Assembly: GCA_020740775.1 (NCBI GenBank)
Contig: JAHEWK010000004.1
Span: 1,674,001-1,738,000 of the forward strand
Length of the DNA: 64,000 nt
Direction: 5' to 3'
DNA from: Ilyonectria destructans
Taxonomy: Eukaryota > Ascomycota > Sordariomycetes > Hypocreales > Nectriaceae
A program made the translations under genes and the position numbers. The notes under the pieces are model-generated. The model saw only the letters and a list, made by a program, of their open reading frames with translations. It did no database searches and had not been told where the DNA came from. Position 1 is the stretch's first letter. Each line of letters begins with the position of its first letter. Below are positions 35,350 through 46,331 of the stretch, one piece after another.

Positions 35350-35901
35350 TTAAGCGTCCAACTTGACGGGGAAGCTACCAGCCTCTGCATATTGCGTTAG
35401 TAATCGTCCTAAGAGGGGAGTTCAGAGGGGTCCATACCGCGCTGCTCGTCCCATCGTGTGTACCAGCCGGAGGGGCACAGAGATCGGTAAGCGTGCCAGA
35501 ACTAGGTCTCAATTAGCGACCAGAGGGTCAATTGGCGATAGTTGTAGTCGTCGCGTACCTGGCGGCAAGGAGCAAAGTCCTCACCCTTGGCGATGATGCA
35601 CTTGTGGTAGTCGACGTAGTTTTGCCAGCAGTGCTTGGTCTGGTTCTGGTTCGGGAAGCGGGCGTCGGTGCCTAGGAGAGGTTAGAATGGGCGATTCCAG
35701 GTGACGAGAGTGCAATTGAGCGTCGCTCGGGCGGCGGGTCGTCGTCGACGGTCGGTGTCGTGGGATGATGGGCTTACCAGCTGCGCGGAATTGTTAGCCT
35801 CGGGTTCAAGATCAGGTCATTTTTTTGACAGAGGGATTATCAGCCTTACCAGTGACGAACTTGAAGGGCTTGGTGACAAGCTCCTGACCGTCGTCCGACA
35901 T
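35350..35901 (-). CDS. COX12: Cytochrome c oxidase subunit VIb (Cox12)
   Basis: Five exons, 35850..35901, 35778..35780, 35559..35671, 35438..35501 and 35350..35384 (88 aa). It is an intermembrane-space subunit of respiratory complex IV. The CHCH fold is visible: C-x9-C in [12 protein letters not shown] and C-x10-C in [12 protein letters not shown], joined by [10 protein letters not shown], and the ending [11 protein letters not shown] is typical. The three-base exon CTG (35778-35780) sits between a clear acceptor (GCTAAC branch, GCGCAG) and donor (GTAAGC). With it the junction reads VTAGTDARFP, as I recall for homologues; without it the frame is kept but one Ala is missing. Confidence 0.93.
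35778..35780 (-). other. Three-nucleotide microexon in COX12
   Basis: CTG flanked by GCGCAG acceptor and GTAAGC donor. It contributes two bases to an Ala codon and one to a Gly codon. Confidence 0.6.
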
Positions 35902-36219
35902 TGTGAATTGATTGAGGAATTGGACTTGAAGAGGGGAGATTTCTCTGGGAAATGACGGCGCGAGATGGAGCTCGGTGCGTTGGATGGGAGGTTGATGCGT
36001 CGACGTTGTCGGCTCGAATCAGGTGGTTCGATTCCGGAAGCTGGATGGGTGCCTGAGGCCGTCACGGGCCAATGGGGTAAGGCACCCACCGCAATTGGTG
36101 GGTCTGATTGCAATTGCACATCAGATGTTCGGCCAACTCCAAACACTCCCTCCAAGGCCGACAATTTCCAATTGAATCATCACCTCTGGACCTCACACAG
36201 ACCCTCCCCACTCATCAAG
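35902..36219. promoter_or_regulatory. Bidirectional promoter, COX12 / NDUFA4-like, with CCAAT boxes and palindromes
   Basis: 318 bp. CCAAT at 36069-36073 and its reverse ATTGG at 36094-36098. A 7-bp inverted repeat ACCCACC/GGTGGGT spans 36084-36103, a perfect palindrome TGCAATTGCA lies at 36109-36118, and CAATTG occurs three times (36092, 36111, 36169). CCAAT boxes bound by the HAP complex commonly control respiratory genes; occupancy here is inference. Confidence 0.6.
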
Positions 36220-36699
36220 ATGCGTTCTACCGCCGCCCTCCGAATGTTCAGGCAGACGCCTCGCATGCTGCGACCCGTTCCCGTAAGTACAATCCCATGG
36301 CCCCTCGAGCCTCGCCTGGGCCGAGCACCGCGCTGACCGGATATCTTGCAGAAGGAGGACCAGGCTGGTACGTAGCCCAGAGCCCCGTCGACGCTCATCG
36401 AACGATTCGACACACGACGACAGACAAGACCACTCAATGGAAAGCTAGCTAACCCGTGTCAAGGCCACACCGTCTCCCAGCGACTCCGAAAGCTCAAGCA
36501 GATCCCCCCGGAGCTGTACCCCCTCGGTAATGCGACCCGCCGCTCCATTGAGCCTTTTCTTGTGCTAATTGCCTTCTCAGCCGTCGTCGTGGCCTTTGCT
36601 CTGGGCGCCGCCACCTACTCCATCAGCCGCAAGTTCCTTGTCGACAAGAACCTCCGTCTTGCGCGACAGGGCCCTTCCGCCCGCGCTGAGGAGCACTAA
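36220..36699 (+). CDS. NDUFA4/MLRQ (B12D-family) respiratory-chain small protein
   Basis: Four exons, 36220..36282, 36352..36367, 36464..36526 and 36581..36699 (86 aa). The N terminus MRSTAALRMFRQTPRMLRP looks like a mitochondrial presequence. One hydrophobic segment (AVVVAFALGAATYSISRKF) matches the single membrane helix of the NDUFA4/B12D family, preceded by IPPELYPL. NDUFA4 was first assigned to complex I and is now regarded as a complex IV subunit in animals; the role of the fungal relatives is less settled. Sharing a promoter region with COX12 fits a complex IV link. Exon 2 has only 16 bases (KEDQA plus one base). Confidence 0.8.
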
Positions 36700-36935
36700 G
36701 CTTGTGCGCGGGGCTTCGGGAACCTGCTGGGATCGTCTGTCCATTAGCCGTCAGGGAGCAGTGTTGTATATGTCAAGGAAGAAGAGCAGGGTGTTCAATC
36801 AAGCATAACTCTTGAAAATTTCCAGTGATGTGTTTATAGCTCATGTCCGTCCCCCAGTAAACGTGATTTCAATGCCTCAAAACGCCCTCGCTATGCCAAC
36901 GTACAAGTTAACACGAAGCCCCAATTCCCATTCCA

Positions 36936-37436
36936 TCACTCAGGTTTCGGTCCCGCAACATCCAATCCCTCTAGTCCTTGCATGGGGTCAGGGCCAATAT
37001 CTACCATGACCTTTGCGTCATCATGACCATTGTCCTCGGCAGCGTGTTCGGCCAGCCACCCCTCCTAGTAACTCTGTCAGTACTGAACGCATCCGTTTAA
37101 AATGAGCAAACATACCTTCTCCCAGACGGCGGTCTTGCTACCCAAGCCCTCCTCGGCACTCTTTGGTGCCTTAGCTTGTGAGACTTTGAGGACTCTCCCG
37201 AAAAACTCCGACTGATCCATATTGTTGATTGCCTCCTTGGCATCCGCCGCATCCTCGTACTCGACATATGCAAAACCGCGATGAGGCTCTGCAGAATTCG
37301 GCTTGTCCTGCTTTGGGACCTTGACTTCAACGATCTCTCCAAATGGGATGAACGCATCAAGGACATGGCTTTGCGTCGCCGTTTGGGAGAGTCCACCCAC
37401 GTAGACCGTGGCTTTCCAGCGATTGGCGTCCGTCAT
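36936..37436 (-). CDS. RRM-domain RNA-binding protein (cyclophilin-33 N-terminal type)
   Basis: Two exons, 37116..37436 and 36936..37064 (149 aa). Residues about 8-90 form one RNA-recognition motif: RNP2 ATVYVGGL and RNP1 HRGFAYVEY, with aromatic residues at the RNA-stacking positions. It closely resembles the RRM of cyclophilin E (Cyp33/PPIE), a spliceosome-associated protein, but the cyclophilin domain is absent and the tail is a short acidic stretch (EGWLAEHAAEDNGHDDAKVM). The intron joins TAVWEK to EGWLA. A CACGTGAC box lies about 140 bp upstream (37577). Confidence 0.85.
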
Positions 37437-38459
37437 TGTTGTGTACAAAGTGATCCGAATACGGTTAATAAGAGGGTCGTTATTTGTTTTGTTGGCGGCA
37501 GAGAATCGTCCTCCAACTCATTGCAACTCTGCCGTGAGCTCTCAGGCTCCAAGCAGTGAAATGTTCCGTGCGAGTTCACGTGACCCTGTAGCTCAATCAC
37601 CAGTGCCACCTCCGAACCACACCAAAGGTTAGCTCTCCATGTAAGTCACGTATTTAGCTTTGAAGTCCGGTCTTTTGATGGAATATATTACCTAATTAAC
37701 TTTTGTATCAATGTCGATTGACGGGTTTATATCGAACCTGAGGCACCAAGGCACCTTGATTGAAAGTTACTGCCAAGAATCCCTTCTGAGGCAGTAGTAC
37801 CTACCTACCTATAGAGTCTATAGGACACCAGGAGATGCAACAACTGATATTTCCCCGCGTATCTTAAATCATGTAGGTGTAATTGAGATCATACAAGTGT
37901 GGCGATTGCACTGAGCTCCAAAATGGCAATCTACTTCTCGAGGTGGATGTCTTCACCTATTTGAGAGTACATGCTTGGCAACGATCAATGACAATACCGA
38001 GTAGAAATCCCGGGTATTGTACCCATACCAACTCCTCAAAATCCCCAAGCAGAAAGGTCTCTCAACCAGCCAATTAAGAGAACACCGAAGCGACTTAATC
38101 AACAGGAGGAGAACATCGACAGACGACAAGACACGATACCCAATCACGTGATGCATGCCCCACCCTCCCTTGTCACTCAGGGGGCACGGACATGTTGGCG
38201 TCGATAGCTCAGGAGTGTGGGAGGATAGCCTGCAATCTGGCATCATACCTCTCGGCTCAAGACACCTTTCGCCCTCGCCCTGCTTCGCTCAACATTGAAG
38301 CTTCTTCTCCCGGGCAGAGGCAAGAAGCTTCATAATCTTGCCTGGCTGTCCTTGAGCCAGCGCTGTTGGATTTAATCTTCACCAAGCTCACCGCCATACG
38401 CCAAAACCTCCCCCAATACTTGGCCACTTCGTCGCACCAATCCCCCCGCCATCACCATA
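37437..38459. promoter_or_regulatory. Divergent intergenic region, RRM gene / SEC31, with two CACGTG boxes
   Basis: 1.0 kb. TCACGTGA-type boxes at 37577-37582 and 38145-38150 lie about 140 bp upstream of the RRM start and 310 bp upstream of the SEC31 start. No coding sequence recognised. Confidence 0.55.
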
Positions 38460-41400
38460 ATGGTGCGCCTTCGAGATATCCCCCGAACGGCCGCTTTCGC
38501 CTGGTCGCCGGACGCCGGGAAGCCTTTGTTGGTAACCGGAACCCGCGCCGGCGCTGTTGATGTCGACTTCTCCGACGAGAGCAAGCTGGAAATCTGGGAT
38601 CTGGCTCTCGATGACCAGCAACAAGGCCTAGAGCTCCAACCCATTATCAGCATTACCACCGAGTCCAGGTAGACATTCAACGCAATCGCATAGCTTCAGG
38701 ACCGCCTATTAATCCATGCCGCAGGTTCTACGATGTCGCCTGGAGCCCTCCCGACGATGACCACCCGAACGGCATAATTGCCGGTGCCCTTGAGAACGGA
38801 TCCCTGGACATGTGGGACGCCGAGAAGCTCATCGATGGAGATTCCGATGCCTTGATCTCCCAAACTGTTAAACACACTGGTGCGATAAAGGCCCTACAAT
38901 TCAACCCCATAAAGCCCCAGATCCTCGCCACTGCCGGCGCCAAGGGCGAGCTCTTCATCTACGACGTCAACGATGTCGCGAACCCCTTCCGGCTAGGAAA
39001 TGCTCAGGCCCGTTCCGATGACATCGAGTGCCTCGCATGGAACCAAAAGGTTTCTCACATTCTCGCAACCGGTGGATCAGGAGGATTTGTCACGGTGTGG
39101 GACTTGAAAACTAAGAAGGCTTCCCTGACGCTCAACAACAACCGCAAGGCCGTCAGTGCCATCGCTTGGGATCCCAACAACTCGACAAAGCTTTTGACCG
39201 CAACTCCAGATGATAACACCCCCGTCATCATGCTTTGGAACCTTCGAAACTCAAACGCTCCCGAGAAGACCCTCCAGGGCCATGAGCAAGGTGTTCTGTC
39301 GTTGTCCTGGTGCCAACAAGACAGTGAACTCCTCCTCTCTTCCGGCAAGGACAACCGAACCATTGTATGGAACCCTCTGACGGGAGAGCGTTATGGAGAA
39401 TTGCCCGAGGTTACGAACTGGACTTTCCTCACCCGTTTCAACCCCCACAACCCCAACCTGTCGGCAACAGCCAGCTTTGACGGTAAAATCACTGTGCAGA
39501 CACTACAAAACACCAACCCCGATACTTCGAAGGCTGCGGCAGAGAAGAACCTGGATGATGAGGACTTCTTCCGAGCTGCCCAGGATCAACCCCAGGATGC
39601 TTCATGGTCATTGAGCAAGGCACCCAACTGGTTCGAGCGACCCATTGGTGCATCTTTCGGTTTTGGAGGCAAGCTTGTGGTTTTCAAGGCATCTCCTTCC
39701 CAGGCTGGTCAGAAGCGGTCGTCCAAGATTCTGATTTCCAATTTCTCTGTCGATACTGAGGTTTCCTCGGCCACCGAGAAGTTCCAGGAGGCCATGGTCT
39801 CCGGTAATGTGTCTGCCATTTGCTCGGAGCGAGTTGAGCAGTCCAAGACTGAGGAGGAGAAGGCTGACTGGAAGGTCATGGAAACTCTTGTTGGAGACAA
39901 CCCTCGGGCCAAGATTGTTGATTATCTTGGCTTCAACGAGGAGGAGCTCGCCAATGGAGCTAAGGAGACAAGCGACGAGGAAGAGGAGGATGACGACGAT
40001 GATGATGACGAGGAAGATGATGATGATGAGGCTAAGCCCGAGGTTAAGGCTGAGGAGGAGAAGAAGAAAAAGCGCCTCTCGAACTTCTTCAGTGGAACTG
40101 AGAATGACGAGGACGATGACTTCCTTTCCGAGCTCTCCGCTACCAAGGGCGCCAAGACCGACAACCCTTTCCACCTACTCAGCGATAGCGATACTTCTAT
40201 CGAGAAGACCATCACAAAGGCGTTGATGTTGGGTAACTTTACCAAGGCCACCGATATCTGTCTGAAGCAGAACCGGATGGCCGACGCATTCCTTATTGCC
40301 AACTGCGGCGGTCAGGAGCTTATAGACAAGGTTCAGGCCGCCTACCTCGCCCGCAAGAGTGGTATGCCAAGCTACATGCGTCTCCTTGGGTCCGTCATCA
40401 ACAAGAACCTCTGGGATGTCGTCTACAATGCCGACTTGGAGAACTGGAAGGAGACCATGGCCATCGTCTGCACCTTCTCTGACCCTACCGAGTTCCCAGA
40501 CCTATGTGAGGCGCTGGGCGACAGGATCAACGAGCAAGGACTGCGAAAGGACGCCTCGTTCTGTTACCTCGTGGGCTCCAAGCTCGAGAAGGTTGTGTCC
40601 ATCTGGGTTGCTGAGCTGGAAGAGGCAGAGCAGGCTGGTATACAAGAGCCCTCTGATGACTCGACCTTTTCTGTTCATGCCAAGTCGCTGCAAAACTTCA
40701 TTGAAAAAGTCACCGTCTTCCGCCACGTCACCAAGTTTGATGATGGCGAAAAGGGGCTGACCTCGGATTGGAAGCTGGCGACTCTCTACGACAAGTACAC
40801 TGAGTATGCCGATATTCTTGCTGCCCATGGTCAGCTGGAGGTTGCTCAAAAGTATCTTGATCTTCTGCCGTCCACCTATCCCGCAGCTGAGCTCTCCCGG
40901 AACCGCGTCCGGTTGGCGACCAAGAAGCCTGCCCCCCAGGCCAGTGCCAGAGTGCCTGCATCGGCCACCCGGACGACATCGAGGGTTGCACCCACGATGG
41001 GATACCAAGCTCCTCAGCCTGCCCCAGTTGCGACTGCTCCCAACCCATACAGTGCTCTCAACCAAACCCCTGCTCAACGTGTGACCACCGCATCGCCGGC
41101 GCAGCAGTACATGCCCCCTGCAAACCCTTACCAACCCCAGGGTGGCTACTCGCCGCAAATCGGTTACCAGCCCCCTGCTCAGCCTGGGTTCATCCCCACT
41201 GGACCTCCGCCGATGGCTGGACCTCCTCGGAACTCGACTCCCCTGGCGCCACCACCGCCCAAGGCCAAGAGCTCTGAGAACTGGAATGATGTGCCTCTCG
41301 TGACCAAGGTGCCGTCTAGGAAAGCGACTCCCAGCGTCGCTCCCATCACTAACCCTTTCCCGGGCCAGCCTCAGGGTTCGTCTCTGCCTCCGCCCCCGGG

Positions 41401-42353
41401 TTCGGGTCCTTACGGTCAGCGAACTGGCTCCACGCCGCCGCCGCCGCCGCCCAAGGGACCGGCGCCTCCTCGAGTCCAGTCTCCCTTGGCTGGCCCTCCC
41501 CAGACGTTCCAGGCACCTCCTCAGGCGTTCCAGCCTCCACCTCAGCCGACAGCTGCCCACAACCCCTACGCACCTCCTCCTCCCGCTGTTGGGGCCGGCC
41601 CCGGCGTTATGCCGCGAACGGCCTCGCCGTACAACGCTCCTCCGGCCGGGGCTCCGCCTTCCAACAGATACGCGCCGGCCCCCTCGGCGCAGGCCCAGTT
41701 CAACCAACCGTCGTCAATGCCGCCACCTGGGAACCGACCTCCTCCTGGAGGCTCATTCGGTGCTCCTCCCCAGCCGTCCGCTCCTCATAACCCGTACGCG
41801 CCAAACCCGTATGCCGCTCCTCATAGTCAGCCCACTGCGCCGCCAACTGGACCTCCCACCGGTCCTCCTATGAACCGGACCGGTCCTCCCCCTGCCGCAC
41901 CCTCACAGTCAGTGCCGCCACCACAGCCAGCTGCTCCCCCACCCAAGGCGAGGCACCCGGCTGGCGATCGATCTCACATTCCCGCCAATGCCCAAGGGTT
42001 GGTCGATGTTCTGAGCCAAGATATGCAGCGTGTGGCTTCCAAGGCACCTGCTACCTTTGCGCCCCAGGTCAAGGACACACAGAAGCGTCTCAACCTGCTC
42101 TTTGATCACCTCAACAACGAGGAGTTGGTTCAGCCTGACACGGTCGAGCAGCTGACACAATTGGCCTTGGCACTTCAGTCCAAGAACTACGATGTGGCCC
42201 ACAGGCTGCAAGTTGAGATCCAGCGGGACAAGACGGAAGAGTGCGGTAACTGGATGGTAAGAAATTTGCCCTTTTCCGATAATACATGGTTGCTAACCCG
42301 AGATATAGGTTGGTGTGAAGCGATTGGTGAGCATGAGCAAGGCTACTCCGTAG
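38460..42353 (+). CDS. SEC31: COPII outer-coat protein Sec31
   Basis: Three exons, 38460..38668, 38725..42256 and 42309..42353 (1261 aa). With Sec13 it forms the outer cage of vesicles leaving the ER. An N-terminal WD40 propeller (about residues 1-330) starts [18 protein letters not shown] and includes [21 protein letters not shown] and [12 protein letters not shown]. Next come an acidic insert ([18 protein letters not shown]), the alpha-solenoid ancestral-coat element ([33 protein letters not shown]), a Pro-rich disordered segment (about 780-1130) that in yeast binds Sec23 and stimulates GTP hydrolysis on Sar1, and a C-terminal helical domain ending [17 protein letters not shown] across the last intron. 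A reading frame that ignores that intron ends elsewhere and is wrong. Confidence 0.96.
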
Positions 42354-42886
42354 ACGGGGGTCGTGTCATGTCACAGTATGTCGTAATTTGAAATGGCAAA
42401 TGGAAGCATTTCCGTAGCCATAGAAGTGTTGAATAGTGTAGCTCAGGCAGCATGACAAGGGATGACTCACGAAGCACACCTATGCTGAATGACAACTAGA
42501 CTAGAAAAGTATATGATGAAATGTGTTCGACTTGTCGTGCGTGCGCGTTGTGTTGTGGATGTGGTGTGGAGGGTCAACCCATGTTTACAGAAGTGCCGTA
42601 TGAAACCCTTGTAAATGGCTATTTTTATTAGATCAGGGGGGCTCACTTATCCGGATGTTAAATATCCTAAAAACCATTAGAGGCTATTTGTCTATTTTTA
42701 TTCTGTGTCGAGGTGGTGGCGCCATAGCATTGAAGCCAAATTCGTGTCTAGGGTAAGTGGTTTGCGGCGAGGATCACACAGGTTCAACGCTTGGACCAGC
42801 CGTCAATCCCACCTCTCCAGCATTAAACACCACATCATCGTCACTCTGAGGTGCAAGGTCAACCGCCAACACCAAAACCGCCCACC
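42354..42886. other. Intergenic region, SEC31 to GET2
   Basis: 533 bp between tandem genes, holding the SEC31 3' UTR and GET2 promoter. No distinctive motif seen. Confidence 0.6.
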
Positions 42887-43968
42887 ATGAGCGAAACCAC
42901 CCTCAGCCCCGAAGATGCCGCTGCCCAGCGTGCCTCGGAACAGGCTCGTCTGCGCAAGGAGCGCCGCGAAGCTAAGATCAAGGCTGGCGGCTCTGCACGC
43001 CTGAACAAGATCGCTGGCGCCAGCGGCGGTGTCCCTCGTGGTAGGTTGCCCCATCCGCCCCAAGATCCAGACTCGCTGGATAGCTTCAAATGTAACGGTC
43101 TCTAACATCTTTTGAAATAAACTCAGAGCCTGCGCCCGCATCCTCGACAGCAGCGTCTCCGGCCTCTACCCCTGCCCCCAAGCCCGCTGCGGCCTCGCCG
43201 TCAGGACACGCAGACCCCGACGAGGTCGACATCTCGCAGCATTTCTACGAGCCCAAGAAGGCGGCCGCACGCAGCGCCCCGGCCGGCGGCCCGGCCATGT
43301 CCGAGGACGAACTCCGCCAGATGATGCTCGGCTTTGAACGTGGTACCCCTGGCGGACCCAGCCCCGGCCCGGGCACGCCTGGCAACCTCGAAGAAGATCC
43401 CATGATGAAGATGATGTCCCAGTTCATGTCCGGCGCCGGCCTCCCCCCCGGCTCAGCACCTCCATTCCCTGGCATGCCTGGCATGCCCGGTATGGGTGCG
43501 AACCCCTTCCAGCCACAAGTCGCGCAGTCCTCGACCTCTACCAACATCTGGCGCCTGCTGCATGCCCTCGTTGCCCTCGGTTTGGGCTTTTACATTGTCC
43601 TCCTGACGCCTTTCAGCGGCTCTAAGATTGAGCGCGAGCGCGACGCCCTCCCCATCACCACACCGGACGACCCCTTCAGCACCCCCGTCGGCGCCACCGA
43701 CATCGAATCCGAGCTCGACCAGCGCAAGCGCCTCTTCTTCTGGACCTTTGCCACTGCTGAGACGCTGCTCCTGACGACACGCTTCTTCCTGGACAAGCGT
43801 GGCCCGCCGCCCACGGGCATACTTGGCACGGTTATGGGATTCCTGCCCCAGCCGATCAAGGGATACATCGAGATTGCGTTGCGATATGCGAGCATCTTCA
43901 CGACGGTGCGGGGCGATATGCTGGCGTGCATCTTTGTGCTAGGCGCGTGTTCGTGGTTCAGGGGATAA
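42887..43968 (+). CDS. GET2: Get2-like subunit of the GET tail-anchored protein receptor
   Basis: Two exons, 42887..43040 and 43127..43968 (331 aa). Get1/Get2 in the ER membrane receive tail-anchored proteins from the ATPase Get3. The N-terminal cytosolic region has the basic Get3-binding motif RLRKERREAKI (residues 21-31), followed by a long Pro/Gly/Met-rich tether (MPGMPGMGANPF). Three hydrophobic segments close the protein: NIWRLLHALVALGLGFYIVLL, LFFWTFATAETLLLTTRFF and the last 30 residues (MLACIFVLGACSWF). Topology and motif order match Get2/CAML, whose primary sequence is otherwise weakly conserved. It lies directly downstream of SEC31, another early secretory gene. Confidence 0.85.
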
Positions 43969-44602
43969 GGGGATAGACAAGGAACGGAAGCATCATAGCA
44001 ATGGAGTTATGGGTTGGAATTTGCGTATTTGGTGTCCACGAGATCCTTGTCGTGCATGTGAATGTAATATGATACCTTTATTACGCCCCGAGTCTGGATT
44101 GCCTACGTTGGTGGATTTCTATGAATTAACTGTCAGAGATTCTAAGCCCTCAGTGGATGGCATAAAACGCCAGACCTAGACGAGAACAATAAAGCAATTT
44201 TTATAAGGGTATGATTATTGTTGATCCTATTGTTGGTGTTTTTTTTTACTGGTGAGCTTCTAGTCCCCCCTCTGGGTATGTGTGTACTAGGGCACCCTAG
44301 GCTCTTGATAAGGGTATGATAGTCATCTCGAAGACTCGACAACAACAACTGTAAACTCCAGGCGTTGGGTTATAAATCTAGGACAAGCTGAGTTGAAAGA
44401 GCTATCATGGCAACGTCTCGGGAATATGTTGAGACAACTACTATTCGCACAGCGAATAACGACACTTATTAGTATTATGAATTATACCTCTAAAAATTCT
44501 CGCTACATCTACCTCTACAAATGACAATGGGTATCCACGGTTATCTAATAAACGGCGACCCAGCTCCTCCGAGATTTATGCTTCTTTCTAAATGTATTCC
44601 GT
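43969..44602. other. AT-rich convergent intergenic region
   Basis: 634 bp, clearly AT-richer than its neighbours, between GET2 and the TMEM135-like gene. TAAGGGTATGAT occurs twice (about 44204 and 44318), with a short interrupted palindrome CTAGGGCACCCTAG near 44288. No coding capacity. Confidence 0.55.
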
Positions 44603-46331
44603 CTATTTATCCATGACCATCTTTAACAACCGCCCAAACACCCCCCTCACCCGGTCTGGATTCTCCTTGACGCACGTAAAGACAACGGCCGTGCTGGCAG
44701 CAAACACCACCGTCTCCCGCCACTGCTTTTCGAGTGGGTACCGCCGTGGTAGGAAGGTAGCCATGGCGCGAGGGGCCATGAACATGGCAATGTCCTTGCG
44801 GCGGCTTGGCGTCTCGATGAGCATGCTCCAACCGCAAAGGAAACATCCGGTGCCGACGCACAATCCACTGTCAATGCGCTGGCGCCAGGGGATGGAGTCC
44901 CCGAGGAGGAGGGGCCCAAGGCGCGTGCGGGTTAGGCAGACGCCGTAGTAGAAGAGCGTAATGAAGGTGCCGAGGAAGGTGGCGGAGCGGCAGGATGAGA
45001 TGATGGCACGGATGATGGCTTTGCGGGAGGGGTTCCGCAGAGCGAAGGCGAGGGTTAGAGGAAGGTATGTGGCTATGGACCACTTCCAGGCGCGGAAGAA
45101 GCGGCTCACAGCGTGATACTCGCATGAAGGACCACAGCCCATATGGACCATCTCGCAGGGGAATGGGATCGACGCTGCAGGATCGCCCCAGACCAGGGGC
45201 CATTTGAAGTCGGCACACATGGCCTGCAGCAGGGGCGCCTGTCCTGTGTCTTTGCCATACTGCAGCTCTCCACTTCGACAGCGGCGGAGCGCCTCAATTA
45301 GACGCGAGTCGACGGAAGCAGCCGAGGTGATCCATTTGTTGTAGGTACGAGGAAGGGTTTCAGGGGCATAGAACCAGGCCCACATGGCGAGGCCAGACGA
45401 GGCAGCAAAGGCAAGGGGGTCGATGAGCCTAGACACGCATTGTTCGGTCCGAAGGGAAGTCAGCGGATTGTCGTGTAGAGTGATGCCAGGGATGACTAAA
45501 AAGCTTACACTGGTCCACTTGTGTGCAGCCTGGCGAAGGGCTTTACGCCGAGCCCAGAGATCACCAACGACAACGTCGAGGGCACGAGCAAGGGCGAAGA
45601 ACGTCAGGTCCAGAGTCCGGCCAGCGAGCTTGATCGTCTGCGGCCGGGCATCTGGAGGCGAGTCTGGCTTGACAGGCAATGTTTCCGTGTATGCCCGGCT
45701 CTCATATGTGTGGAGGAGGCGAATGCCATACCACGCGGCAATGAAGGTTGATAACCATCTTGTAAGTCTGGCGGAGCGGTTGTCAACACGAGGCGGAGTG
45801 AAACTATTACAGTGGGGGATCTTACCTAAGTCGGGCTGCCTCGCTGAGGCTTTTTGCAGCCTTGTCAATGATGCTCTTCAGAGGTTCCTTTTGAGGCAGG
45901 TTAGCATGGGAGACCTGTCAAAGTGAGAACTAGTGTCCTGCAGTACCGCCCCGGCATCCGGAAGACTGCCGAGCCAGGCGGGGTGGCGCATGTGACAGGA
46001 GTCGATGATGGATTCTCGAAAGGGGGGATATAGTTACCTGTAGGATGGTGCTTCCACCGGCCAAGACGGCGCAGAAGGTTGGGAAGCGTTGTAAGTTGAA
46101 GCCCATCCGCACAATGTGTTTGGCGGACTTGGCGAAGGAACCGTCGTCGAGATCCGGAGATAGTTGGCCCCGCCGCCTCTTTGCAACATACTGAAGAACC
46201 AAGGTCAAAAGCCGTGGGCCAACGGCAGTGGCATATCCCAAGAGGTACGCTCGGATGAGCGGGCGGAGGATCTCGGGGACAGCATCGAGACTCAGGGGTC
46301 CTCTGCGGGAAGGACGCACAACGAGAGCCAT
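44603..46331 (-). CDS. TMEM135-like integral membrane protein
   Basis: Three exons, 46038..46331, 45826..45914 and 44603..45758 (512 aa). Fungal and animal members are multi-pass proteins; TMEM135 is linked to peroxisomes, mitochondrial dynamics and lipid handling, but the molecular role is unsettled. Diagnostic stretches are PFPCEMVHMGCGPSCEYHAVSRFFR (a Cys-containing conserved block), AFASSGL-like IDPLAFAASSGLAMWAWFYAP, FLGTFITLFYYGVCLTRTRLGP and IDSGLCVGTGCFLCGWSMLIE. Introns join TILQ-VSHAN and AARL-R-WLSTF. Residues encoded around 45430-45510 (SVSFLVIPGITLHDNPLTS) look like an insertion relative to the family and include intron-like GTAAGC and CTAG signals, but no splice there keeps the frame with a good donor. 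Confidence 0.82.

Noticed and set aside
36020..36045. GGTTCGATTCC, resembling a tRNA B box
   Set aside because: No matching A box, acceptor stem or cloverleaf can be formed around it; it lies in the COX12/NDUFA4-like promoter.
40502..41707. 401-codon minus-strand frame opposite SEC31
   Set aside because: It is the antisense of the Pro/Gly-rich SEC31 region; its Arg/Gly/Ser-rich composition is what the opposite strand of such codons gives.
44280..44300. Interrupted palindrome CTAGGGCACCCTAG as a possible transposon end
   Set aside because: Only six-base arms; no second copy in suitable orientation, no target duplication and no transposase nearby.
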